Origin: Dirofilaria immitis
Lineage: Eukaryota > Nematoda > Chromadorea > Rhabditida > Onchocercidae
Length of the DNA stretch: 64,000 nucleotides
Reading direction: 5' to 3'
Assembly: GCA_024305405.1 (NCBI GenBank)
Contig: JAKNDB010000068.1
Span: forward strand, 5,509,501-5,573,500
Part shown: positions 12,607 to 25,570 of the stretch, one piece after another
Position numbering within the stretch: the first letter of the stretch is position 1
How the letters are laid out: every line of letters starts with the position of its first letter
Notes under the pieces: model-generated
What the model saw: only the letters and a program-made list of their open reading frames with translations
The model's database searches: none
What the model was told of the DNA's origin: nothing
Program-made: the position numbers and the translations under genes

Positions 12607-14703
12607 TTAACAAAAATTACACGTTCGTGCGCATTGTTCTTTCATGAGATTAATATATAATGGATTTCGGCATAGATGTGCAACTAAAACACAGTTCGAT
12701 TTACCATTAGACCCAGATCGATCAAAGCAACCTATAATGATTAAAAAAATATCATTTATTCAAATGATAAATGATAATATCTCAAAATATAATTTTATTA
12801 TGATATTAAATGGATTTTTTAATGAAACTTTTAGTTCAATTTGTTCTTATAATAAATAGCTAATTATAATTACAATAACTTATACATATTATGCATTTTT
12901 TCTTTTTAGAGAATTAATCTACCTGGTATTGTTGGTTGTAGAGTAAAATAAGTATTTGGGCAACGATTACACGTACGTGGACACTGTTGTGTCATTAAAT
13001 TGTAATAAAAGGATTGTTACAAAGATAGGCTCGTGATGGACAATCACTAAAACGGCCTGATGAACTATAATCCAAACATGGCGGCTTTGTCGTTCCTGAA
13101 TTTAATTTTATTATTGTTAAAATTTGTTATTAAAATTTGTTTATTCTAGTTTACTTAATATTAAAAAAAATATAAGCGGAATTGAATGATTATATTAAAA
13201 TCAACGATATCATTGAATTTATAAATTATACTTCACACTATATGTATTATATTACTATATTATTTTGTGTTATTAGCATAACTGTTTATATTGATATATT
13301 TTATTTGTAAACTTTTTTTTTTAAAGATCAAAGACTTCTCTAAATATTTCATCTATCACCTGTTCATTAATCAAATTTCGGCTTATAGACTTCATTTTTA
13401 TTAGTATTATTTAATTTCTAAAGGCATCATTTATGAATTTCTTTTTATTTATTAATATATTTCATTTTTAATTCTTTTTTCATAGTTCGTTTCTTTGGCA
13501 ATTAAACGGATAGTTGTTGGCATTTGTCATCTTTCTAAGCTATCACTACATGATAACTTTTAAACTTTCCCCTCTAATAAAAAAGAATAGTAGGGAAATA
13601 ATTGTTTAATTAATCTTTGTTATGTTGTTACTGTAACAATTATTTAAAGTGAAAATTCGACACGTATATGATGCATATCAAATTATTTGTAAGCATTACT
13701 GTTGTCTCGAAAAGTTGCTGGGCATAGTTAAATAAGAATTTACTTGAATTTTTTAAAACGAAATTTAAATAAAGAATTATAGGAAAAATTATTGTTGCAT
13801 AAAGGAAGAAAAGATTGTTCAATTTGATAGTGTATATATCAAAACTATAAATTCAGATCTATTTGACCTCTGTAATTAGACAGATATATAAAGGTCATGA
13901 TTATTATCGTATCAACTGATCAAATTTGCAATTTTATTGCTCAAAATTATCATTTTCTGGAAAAATTTATAATAAAAAAATTATTCATTTTTGTAATAAA
14001 TATAGTAATAAATAAAAATTTTGATAAATTTACAATTAAAAAAAGAAAAATTAACAATAAATGAAACATACTTTGTGTGGTAGTAATAATCGGTAATAAA
14101 TTCAAACAATTATTAGCTACACATATTGAATTTTCCCCACATCTTCCATCAATACATGCTGGAGGATGAAGATGTTGTTTAAAAAAAAAAAAATTCAATT
14201 TATTTAAAATTTATCAAAAACATATATATATTTAAATTGTCTTTGTTGACTAAATATCTAATAATCCAATAATATTTCGCTCTCGTTCATTACAACTTAC
14301 TTTTCTTTAAATTACAAATTGTCCAAACATACTTTTTCCTAATACAATCTTTTCTTTTTTTTTGGTAATTTTCTCGACTGATAGTTTAATTTTTTAATAA
14401 AATACCTATAAACTTACGTCCATAAGTTAGATAACATTGATTTTGAAGGCATATTTCATTTGGCTTGCATCCAATTGAGGTACCGTTCAAACAATCTAAA
14501 TTAAATTTAGGAAATCAAATGAAATGAAATTTAAGTTAAAAAATTCAATGAGAAATTTTTCTCTTGCCAATTTTGTCACATTAATAGATATTGCAACTTA
14601 TTTTAGTGGAAACAAAAAGTTTAGTATTAAAAATTAATCAACCTGATTTTACGTTTCCAATGAATACGGAAATAAAGAAAACAATTTGATAAATAATAAT
14701 CAT
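12607..14703 (-). CDS. Secreted protein with two ShK (ShKT) domains, about 174 aa
   Basis: Exons 14703-14643, 14495-14418, 14158-14072, 13095-12923 and 12731-12607 (stop) join in consistent phases. Exon 1 is a signal peptide (MIIIYQIVFFISVF, cleavage near VKSG). Two short Cys modules follow (CKPNEICLQNQC; CIDGRCGENSICVANNC), then a Thr-rich linker and two six-cysteine ShK domains at about residues 82-115 and 135-172, each ending in the C-x3-C-x2-C signature. Family knowledge: ShK domains take their name from a sea-anemone peptide but are abundant in ordinary secreted nematode proteins, alone or next to enzymes; no catalytic domain is present here, and function is open. The frame in exon 4 breaks inside ShK1 at AAAA 13007-13010 (plus strand), one base short, as in other genes of this window. 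Confidence 0.8.
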
Positions 14704-16810
14704 TTATTCGAAAAATTTGATAAAAATCGAGAGAAATTGAATTGACTTCTAGAAAGATTTCATGATAAGAATATTCAACACTTATATATCCGATTATTTA
14801 ATGGAAAAAAAAATTTTTTTCTCTCATAATACTATTTTACTATTAGTTGTATAAGTGTAAAATATGTTTGTTTATGCATCCTCCAATATTGTTAATATTA
14901 AATATCAAAAAGCTAAGTTGTATGATAACTTTTTTTTAAAAATTACTATTAAACAAACATGCAATATCGTAAATGAACAAATAAATATTAACCAAGGCAT
15001 ATCTAAGCAAATATATTTTCATTTGTTTTTGAATATATTATGATTCATGCGATAATATTAGTTCAGCAGAACCAACCAAATAATATAATATTATCGATAT
15101 GTCAATTATTGTTATTCTAAATCATGAATACAATATGAAATTGCAGAATTGAATAAAGTTAATCATAATATACAAATCTCTTTGATTGCTGATAGATATT
15201 CAAATAATTTAATTTTTATTATTGAAATAAAAATAATTTTGTTTTAATAATGAGATTGAGTGAAATCTCGAGTCTATCTTGCCAGGTGCATTTTAATATC
15301 TATTTTATTTTGAATTACAACATGCAATTTTGATTGGCCAAAGAGTACAAATAATCATTTTCTGAATAATCTTTATTCGCATTACAACAAGCATAGATAA
15401 ATCCATGATTCCTGAGTAGTTCGAGAGATCAATACTACATGAGTACTGTAACCAAATTTTCATATTAATTACATCATTTTGAAAAAATTTTTCTTGAACG
15501 TCGAGATCGCACGTATTTACAATCCATTTATTAATAACTACGAAGAATATCTGGTACCTCTTTTTGTTTCTTAATTCGAAACCGTTCCACTAAAATTTTT
15601 TCAAATTATTTTAAAGAAATAATTTAAAAATTCGGATACATGAAATCGAAAAATTGTTACCAAGTTGATTATAGTGTTTATCTAAAGATTGTTCACTAGC
15701 TATATTGAGATACTATATTATTTATATCAAATATTGTTAATAAATGAGTTATTTCGAAGTTTTAATTGCAGGAAAAATATGTTACAAGGAAATATGCATC
15801 TTTTGTCATTTCTATAATTCGCTTTCTCCTAACATTCATATTACATGGAAATTTTCTTTTGACATCATCACCATATCCTAAGTTTCTAGGTTATTATTTT
15901 GCAATTAACATCAAAATAAGAAAACTTTCATTAGTGTTTAACGAATACCATATCTTTTCCCTCTTTTCCCGCAAATTATACGCTCCATAAGGCAATTCAT
16001 ATCATTAAATAGTGACAGGAACCCGAAACAAAATCACAGAAATTGTGTGAAATGCAATATTAACTATAGGAATGCTATCACAATTCAGAATGTTATACTG
16101 TTAATTACAACTCTTATAACAACAATAACGACGATAATGATGACAACCGATAATAATAATAATTCTTAATGATATTAATAAATAATAGTGATAACAAGAA
16201 TAATAATAATAAAATAAAATAACAATCACAGATAATAGCAAACACTAATCAGTAGATAAAAAGATTAAATTTCCAAGTACGGAAAAATCACAGAATTTGT
16301 ATAAATAAGCTGGAATTTTGATTTCTGGTTTAAGTATCAGTTAATACAATTATAATGAGATTTAAAGCTTTTTTCTTCTTCAAGATTTTCAAAAATTTAA
16401 AAAGATAATGAAAAAAAGATTTAGAAATAAATTATAGAAATAATCCAGAAATCAATTACTGTGAGAAAAATCGCTAATATAAGAAAATCTTTGCCTTATA
16501 TAACGAAGCAAAAAGACTATACCACACAGTACAGTTAGATATCTTAAATATCCTATAAACATTGTCATAAAATTGATATTTAAAAAAATAAAAAAAAAAT
16601 TAACTATCGTTTTTGCAATAAATCTAACAAATACAGCTCACTTAAGGAGAAAGTTTCTCAAATAAAAAGATCATAATCTCATTATACCTGCAGTAATGCC
16701 ATTAATAAAAAAAATGCTAAAGAGATGCTATCAAAACTCATTTAAATACCGAAATACTAAAAAAATGAACAGGTTGAAATAATGGTGAGCACAAATTAAA
16801 AAGAAATATT
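14704..16810. other. Intergenic spacer between the ShK and OSBP genes
   Basis: AT-rich, with a loose AAT/GAT-type simple-sequence tract at about 16125-16230. No exon-like sequence is supported on either strand. Confidence 0.5.
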
Positions 16811-19800
16811 TTAAAAAATACTCGGACATTTGGACCAGTCACCAGTTTTCTTTTTCTCCCAATATTCATTAGTAAACGTATGTATCAAAGCACACGTTTT
16901 TTCGTGTTGATCTTTCTTAAACCACAATGGTTTATATTCTTCAAATGGTTCACCTAAAGCAGGCTTTATATATTTCTTTATTCATTTTAATTTTCAAACT
17001 AAAATAGAGTAATCGTTAAAAAACAATAAATCTTTCTAAAAACCGATAAAGTAATTTTTCATATTAAACGGAGCACTGCTCTGTAATAAAATCCTAATTC
17101 TACAAGAGAATTGAGATTATAAAGTTAGTCTTAATGTATTGAAAAAAAGTCCTCAAAACAACTCGAAATCTAGAGAGCATCTTATACTTTTTTAATCAAA
17201 CACGCCTTTTTCAAATAACATGATATCCTTTGTTTTAAGAAATGCTTACTTTAGTACAAAATAGAAAAAATGACAAATTTATCAAAGAAATTTAAAAATG
17301 AATAGTAAATACTCTTCGCCATTTGCAAAAAAAAAAGGCAACATGTTTGGGTTAATTTGTAATATTATACTAATAGGGAATACCTCTTTGAAAAGCTTTT
17401 TCTGCCAAAGCTTCTCGTTGTCGACGGACGGCGCGCTGTTTCTCCTCGATTTTTACTTTCATTTCATTCGCTTCATTCCATTTTCCATCTTCCATTAATC
17501 GTTGATCAGGACGAAGTCGTGAATCAGTTGGAGCTATACCTTCTTCTGGTTCATTGAATTCAATCGCCAGTTTTGTGAAATAATACATCTTCTCACTATT
17601 TTCTCTAAAATTACGATCATACTTTAAAAAAAAACAAAAGAAAAAAATTTCAAATTGCGAAATTAATTGCAATTAACTAAAAACAGTGCGCTAAGATAAG
17701 AATTTTCACTGAAATGATTATTTATTAATGATTATTTATTGAATGATTATTTATTTTGTCGTCATCGCTGCAATTTTAAAGCGATTTACAAAGTACATTT
17801 CGATTCTAATTTTTAATTTGAAATAGAATGTCCTGTAAATAACATACACTGGTGGATTGATCGTCCAGATGCGATTTGGTGTATCCGTCTCAAATCGTGC
17901 ATTCTCATCAATGTTAACTTCATTTGTTACTTTAAGGATATCCAAATAGCTATCCCAAATACCTTGAATAAGCCAACACACTTTTCCAGCTGGATCTTTC
18001 ACGAAACCAGCTATCTTCAATAATATTCAATGAATTTAATGGCAAAATTTTTATTGAAATTGATAAAAACAAAAGTAATTATAACACCAGAAAAATAAAC
18101 CTTTTTCTAATTATATCATATTTATAAATCAGTCGCAAAGGCGAAATGCACCAATCTATTTCAAATAACAACCGAACTGGTTATATTAGATAATTTTTTA
18201 ACATCTACTTGTGCTATTCAAAGCATTAAAAATAATAATTTGGAGATTTTCTCACTTCAGTAAACATTTATTTCTTTCTATTTCTAAAATGTAAATTGTA
18301 AGAACAAGTTTTCGTGAAAAAACCTGACCTTTCGTGGAGGTTCACGTGAAAAGTAGCTGTAGGGATGAAACTTCACGACACATTTATCACCAGTTTTGTG
18401 ATTTTCAATCAACATCTCACCGTGATTATCTATCCACAGTTTGCCTACGATAATATTATGTACCGTGGTAGTTACTTTCTTATATGAATATTCATTCCCG
18501 CTATCCAAAAACTGAAACAAAGACGTGATCGTTATAATGATTTTTTAGCATGTATCTAGAAGAACTATATCAGCTAACGACCACCAACTGGTGTCTTAGA
18601 ATAATGAATTCTAAATCAGTTACAACTAATAATTAGTGAAAACTAATTGCATTCAAAACTCCTTCATTAAAAGAAGACGAATCTTTTCGAGGCAATCTGA
18701 AAATTTGGCATTTCATATTTAAAATTAATACCAATTAACCTTAACATACGTGTAACCGGTAGGTGTTACAGACAAATATTTTCCACGAAAACGTGATGTC
18801 ATTGAAAAATCTTGATGCATTGTCCATTTATGGCCATCAGCATGATGTGCTGTTATTGGTGGATGATGGCTAACCTGAAAATTTTTTCAAATTGCCTGCT
18901 CATTGCACTGTTTTTGATTACACAAGTAAAGCTTGAAAAGTTACCTATTACACTATCTTTCTTAACGCTATCTAAAATTAGGAAAGAAGTACCTACTAAA
19001 GTATGATTTCATTTTGATTCAAATTAACAAAATACAGAAACAATTTATATTCACTTGTTCGGCAAAAGATCGCCAGCCAAGATCTTCAAATCGATCACAT
19101 TCAAATGTTTCACCGAGTAACGGATTAAAGGGTTTTGTCGTACGATAACCCGTCGTCGAATACGCACTGACTGCAAAAGCTGCCACAAAGCACATCTGTT
19201 CTAGTGAATCAGTCTTTTCTGCTCCATCATCTAATAAGTATGAATATTCTAGATCTTCAGAAATCCTTTGTAACACAGAAAGTGGCTCACTGAAATTCAC
19301 CTGCAAAAAATGAAAAATAATGAATTTGTGTTACTCATGCAAAAATCTGCTTAAGATTTAAAATTATTATTTGGGGCTGTATTCGAAAAAGTTTGAATCA
19401 GGTAATTCAGAGAAACATGTCGATTGAGAAAAAGTAACAATAAAAGCATGAGTAATTTCGACTTTTTTTTTATCTTGTAATGGAACCAAACAATAACAAA
19501 ACCAAAAAATCTGCTTAAGATTTATAATTATTATTTGAGGCTGTATTCGAAAAAGTTTATTGTTACCTTTAATAAGCTTTTTGGATATCCTACGCTTAAT
19601 TACACAGCTAACAATTAAGAAACCATTGTTTTTACTGAAGCAGCTTGATAAATTAAAAAATAACATACAGGCATCGGGATTTTAGTCAATTCTTTGCCAA
19701 TACAGTTACGCATAATAGACCATAAACTAATGGAAGTTTGCGGTCTTTCGGGTATTTTTGTGCGACGCTGTCGTGAATGTTCGCTAGTTGTAGAGCAACG

Positions 19801-22800
19801 AACCAATCTTGTTTCAGACTGCAAAAACTATATTAGCATTTGCAAATCTGCGTGTCTTTATTTTTAGCTGAAGTAAAATTTGAAATCCATGCCTTAATCG
19901 TTTTTGGACAAATAATTTCCGCATTAAACAGCTTCGAATTTGCTACTTCACAAATAGATTCCGTTTGAGAAGAACTGGATTTTCTAAATAATAAAAAGGA
20001 AATTTGAGATAAGGAAAGAAAGAAAAGATAAAAGGAATAGAAAAATTAGCAACAGACTGCTACTTCAAACAGTAATTTGTCATGTATAGACAGTGACATG
20101 TAGAAGATGATCTTTTATCGGTTGTAAACACTAAAATGTCAAACATCATACCTGTCATCATGTGTATCAGAAACACAGTCACATGCATCATGAAATTCTT
20201 CTTCTGTATCGAAAAATGCTGCAAGAAATAATTTTTCCAATAAATTACAAGAACAAGACGAGCTCGTACTATTCAATCCTCAAAAATGTTGAGAATATAA
20301 GAAATACAAAAATGACTGGAAAAGTGTACAGTTCCAAACGTACGAAAATATACCCTTTTATTCATTCTACTTATCAAATATTACAAAGCATTATAAAATG
20401 GATTGATTCGTCGTGATATTGCAAAGCAAAAAATAAAACTGAACTATGATTTTAACCTAGTTAACCAAAACAAATATAAGATAAAAAAATTTTACGAAAA
20501 TTTTAGAAATTTTATAAAGATTTACGTGGTTCCGAAGCAGTACTTGTTTTATATGTCGAACGATACGCCACACGTTCGAGTTTACTGTGTTGCTGCGCAA
20601 GCTCTTCTAACTGATCTTGCAATCTTAAGCGTTGTTCATGTTCGTTTGCTGCATAACGTCCCACTTTTTCGATTCCTACAATATTTAATCAAATAAATGA
20701 ATTTAAAAAATCTTTACTTAGCATAAGCTGAGTGCATTTTTATTTGAGAAGCTGAAAACATTGAAAAATCATAATTTTAAAATAAAAGAAACAATCAACT
20801 TGCAAAATTATTTACGATAAAACTTTAACAGTAAGCACAAACCAACATTATTTCACAGTTTATGATATAGTTGCGAAGAACAACTAGAAAGAACACAAAC
20901 ACATTCTGCGCAAGATCATAAAAAGTTTTTTAGTTTTCACTATTTCTCCATATTATCTTTCTCTTTCGTTTCTTATTTTATTAAAAGTTCAGAATATGAA
21001 TATGAAGTTTTTAGAACTCAGCTTTTCCCCGCAAAAAAGAAAAGAATGACAACATCTCATTTTTCTGTCAATAATTATAATTAATGTTGATAAAATGAAC
21101 AAATGATGAAATTTCTGAGATTTGAGACAATGCTTTAAAAAATTGATACCTCAGCAGTAAGAGTAACAAATTCTTCGCAAGCTTTCATCATTGCAGCAGT
21201 TGTAATTTTAAACAGATTGATGCGCTCAGCCAACGCCTTAGTTTTTTCCGTCCTTTCTAGATCATTCATTGCTTTTAAAAGTTCTGATCCATGCTTAGCT
21301 AAAATTTTCGAGCGAAATTAATTTTTGAAATGCATCTGATAGTAAATCGTCATTTGCGGATGGTCTATAAAAATTGGAAATCAAATGACTAGACCATGTC
21401 ACATTTTGGAAACAAGTAAATATGGGAATCAGAATAAAAATGAAGCGAACACATGGAGAAGACTCGAAGATATTCAACTCAATACAAGTGGTTTTAAATT
21501 GTATATAAGTAGTGAGAAGTACTTTCCCTCGGAAGATTCATCAAGAAGAAATCAAATTAAAACCAATTTTCCAGAAAACTATTAAACTCAATTTAAAAAT
21601 TCCATGTTCCTTAATGAAAAATGATAAGAAAGATGAAAAATATACAAATAAGAGAACTGCATGTCCTTAAATCATGAATCTTAGTAGCAATTGCTCGATT
21701 CATCGTTTCGATTGCAGCAGTACCACTATCACCAGATACACCCATCTTGACATCATCGTCTTCATCTTAAAAAAATAAAAAGTAATGTCGTAAGAACAGA
21801 ATTTGCCTTGACTAAGTGCAGTTAGCAGCAAAAAATGCTCTTAGTAATTTCTTTATTTTAATTACCCATAGCATATAATAACAAATCAGACTTACAAAAA
21901 ATAATTTAATTGATAATGATAAAAACGATAACAAAGATTATAACGACGATAATAATGATAAATATATTTATTTGAAGTCTCCAAGATATATAACCAATGC
22001 ACTTTTTAATGACATTATCTTCAATGCATAATAAGATAACTGAAAATTTTCTCGGCAAAAATTTTAAAAACTTTTTATTTTTCTAAAAATAAGAAGTGAA
22101 AGAATAAACAAAAAAATCAAATTAAAATATCTTAATGGAACTTGTCATAAAATTTATTATTAAAAGGTCGCTTCCTTAATATTACTGTTTGAATCGTGAT
22201 ACTTTTCTTTTTGTCAAGTTGAAAAATACAAAAGATGTGTAAGATGGCAGAAAAAGTATGAAAGGTGAAAAGGCTGGGATGATGGAAAAGAAGCTGACTG
22301 ATAAAAATTAAGCTTTTTAAAAAACCTGAGTCAGCATCACGAACAGCGCGATGACGCGCACATTCGAGAGCATGAAACCATTTGTCATAATCCAATTCAT
22401 TTTGTGCTTTTAAATGAAATGATTGCGAAGGTGCTGAAATTATCAAACTATTCGTTGTTTTGTCGGCATGAATACGAGCTTCTTGCAAATTGATACTACC
22501 GCGGCATGACTGACCTACTTCAGATGAATTCCTGAAAAAATTTCAACTAAGAAAATCATTAAATATTTACGAAATAAGATTAGATTGCTATTTCGTTCCT
22601 TCAATCAAAACTTGAAATATTAATTTTGTAGTATTTGAAAGCTAAAAATCCAAATTTCGCGACAACAGCTGTATTATATATTATTTTAAATGATCGCTTT
22701 TCATAATAAAATCAAGTTTGAGATACTGATATTTCCAATATATTAACTCCCGTTATTCCAAAGACAATTCCACAACTATGCGGAATTAAATTTCTCAGGA

Positions 22801-25570
22801 GATTTGGTTTATGAATGCTTACGTTGATAGAAATATTTTTTTACGTATACTTAGTCAAAATATTTTCTATTGACAAATCAATCTTATTGAAAATATATAT
22901 TAAGAACTTATATGTATATATACATATATAGATAAATGCATATATGCATATATACATATATATACATATTATTAATAATTAGTCAAAATAAAATATTTTC
23001 TATTGACAAATCAATCTCATTGAAAATATATTAGGAAACTTCACAAAATTTTGCAAAAAAATACCTTGGTGATGATTTACAACTAAAACAAAGCAAAGGC
23101 ATTCTTCCAGTATTTATATTAGCATCGCTAAGCAAGAAGTTTTGAGAGAATGAATATGACAATGAACAAGAAGAAAATGAAGCTAAACATCCAACATAAA
23201 GCAAAAAGGTCAATTTCTTTACTGAAATTTAACAGCAAATGTTTGCGAACATCAATTATCTATTCGTTTCATTATACCACCTACCATTATCATCAAAGCA
23301 ATGAGCAGAGAAATTGAGCAAAAAAAAGGAAGGATGATATTGTCTATTCTGCTTATGTATCTTTGGTTATCAGTTTATTCGCAAAAAGCAAATATATATG
23401 CAACAATCTGTTATGTACTAATAAAGTAATAAAATTATTAGTAATAGAAAAAAGTCGAATAAAATACAGCTACTATACTTCCAGTATGATAGTTAATGTT
23501 CACTTTTGTTTCACATTAATCAAACTATAAATGATAGTGATAGAAGCGCTTTTTATGAATGATTAATGATTTAATTTTTCAGTAATATCTAAAATGTATA
23601 ACCGATTAATCATTTGCCGAAATTATATTTTCTTTTGAAAAGTAAATGACATTTTCTGCCTGTTGTCCCTCAGTGAATTTTCACTTTTATCTTGTTTTCA
23701 TTTTTTTTTCTATTTTCGCTATATGATTTCATTATAAATCATTACAGCATAAATTATAAACCGGTTTTACTATCTAGTACAACAAATTTTAATGTCTCAT
23801 ATTTGATTAAATTAAATCCTCATTAAAAACAATCTATTTAATCAGGCTAGCTCAACCTGTTTTAGAATTTTCTGAAAAACATTTCTAACTCAAACTGTGT
23901 TGATAACCTCTCATCAATATTATTAACTTAACTAAGACGCAGACGAGCTTTTTTCATTGAATTTACTTAGATTTAAAAAGAATGCGATGGATTAATTGAC
24001 GGTGATTTCTAATATGCTTTTTTCAGATTTATGTCTATGTCCTGAAAATTACAAATTCCTGAACGTGCAGTTTTACCATGTGCTAATCAATTTGTACTTC
24101 ACCAAAGATCAAAGACAAATGAAGAATAAATTACAATCGTAGATTAGAAGTTCAAAAATAACCATTCAAATTAATGATATAATAAAGCAAATGTTCATTT
24201 TCTCAAAATTTTCCAAGAAGTTTCTTTAATGAAATGCCATCAATTTCATTGATTTGGTAGTATGAATTGAATATAAATTGATATGGATGTAAAAATCTTC
24301 TAAAGTCTTGGAATTAAAAAAGATGTGATAAATATAATTTTAATCCTTTTCATAATTAAATCAAAAGTGCATATAACTGATTTTAATTTTTTATTTTGTA
24401 TTTTGCTTTTTACTTTAAAAAAGATGATTTTGAAAAAGATTAACACCTATTTTTTGTATAAGAATTGAATGAAAATATTAAAAAAAATTAAACAATGACA
24501 GTTTTTAAAGCATGGATAGTTTCTTTTTCCCAACTACAGTGAGTAAGGTACTTAGAGAAAAAAGCATTCTAAACAAAATTAAATAGAAGAGCAATTGCAT
24601 CCATTATAATTTCTAAATCTGTAAACGCACCAGTTTATAGCAAAGTGCAAATAACAATTCTTAGACATGAAACCTGTAAAAATAAAAACTGTCGAAATTT
24701 AAAAGAAACACTAAAAATTTTTCCAAAAAATAAATTGTTTTAAAATTGAAAATAACGATTCCAGAACTTTCTTTTAGCTCCGAAACACATACAGAAACAT
24801 CCAGTCTCTTTCAATAAAAATTTAAGTAAACACACGAACGAAAATGTTAAAAGTATTTAATACAAAACTGATGCAAATATTTCCAAAAATATGGAAAATA
24901 AGAATGTTGCTGGTTTTTTTAACTCATACTGGAAATTATAAGAATCCATAATAAAAATAAAATTAGAAATGCTTTTTTCTTTTTGTACTTTCAGAGGATT
25001 GAAAAAGAAATATAATTAGCAGAAAAAGTGTGAAATAATAAACAGTAAAGAATCTAATCTAGTCAATAAGTTAATTCAAAAACAAATTAAATCAAATTCC
25101 GTGCTTTTAAAGTTTTCTTCCATTTGTATATCTCGATTCTTTAGATATCCAAAAATATCAATCTACTAACAATCCAAAATTTTTTACAAAAACCAGAATG
25201 CATGAATCGAATAATGTCAGGAAATCGAAATTTGCAACATTTTATTTTGTATCAGATCATCGAAACCACCAATAAACTTCCGAAGAACAGATCAAGTTAA
25301 CGATAAATCAATTTCGATGAAATTTTCCAAACATATGGCAATAAATCAAGACCTATTAGAATGTGTTTATATGATTTATCTGTACTACTCAACTAGTTCA
25401 ATAAAAATAAAATAAAATAGCAACCTGTAATAACTTAGATTGGCATATGAATCGAGCACAAACCAACGCTGCCGATATCCTTTGATATAATTTGTCCATT
25501 TTAATAACCAACCATACTTCTCTTCTATTTCTAGTGATAGTTCTGAGGAATGCGAAATTCCGATTGACAT
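16811..25570 (-). CDS. Oxysterol-binding protein (PH-FFAT-ORD), about 725 aa
   Basis: Fourteen exons: 25570-25425, 22531-22326, 21765-21658, 21298-21150, 20675-20526, 20218-20152, 19983-19893, 19818-19669, 19300-19055, 18874-18740, 18511-18329, 18014-17850, 17621-17384, 16953-16811. The start is MSIGISHSSE. A PH domain (about 20-115) opens with YGWLLKWTNYIKGYRQRWFVL. A coiled coil follows (LQDQLEELAQQHSKLERV), then a FFAT-like VAP-binding motif (PFFDTEEEF). The sterol-binding ORD begins near LWSIMRNCIGKELTKIPMP, carries the family fingerprint EQVSHHPP split across two exons, and ends DWSKCPSIF. Family role: sterol/PI4P exchange between ER and Golgi membranes. Exon 20675-20526 needs one extra base (ccc 20660-20662 or TTTTT 20665-20669). 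The intron at 19892 starts with GC. The join around 21298-21364 is uncertain: a longer exon reading DDLLSDAFQKLISLE needs two more added bases. Intron 1 is 2.9 kb. Confidence 0.93.
19341..19558. repeat. 54-bp direct repeat in an OSBP intron
   Basis: 19341-19394 and 19505-19558 match at all but about two positions (both contain ATCTGCTTAAGATTTA and CTGTATTCGAAAAAGTTT). The copies lie 164 bp apart in the intron between exons ending at 19669 and starting at 19300. Confidence 0.9.
22852..23041. repeat. Direct repeats flanking an alternating TATA/TGCA palindromic tract
   Basis: About 57 bp at 22852-22909 recur at 22981-23041 (both contain TTTCTATTGACAAATCAATC), with a 4-base insertion in the right copy. 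Between them, 22911-22971 is an alternating purine-pyrimidine tract (TATATACATATATA and ATGCATATATGCATAT types). It lies in OSBP intron 1. Confidence 0.88.
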
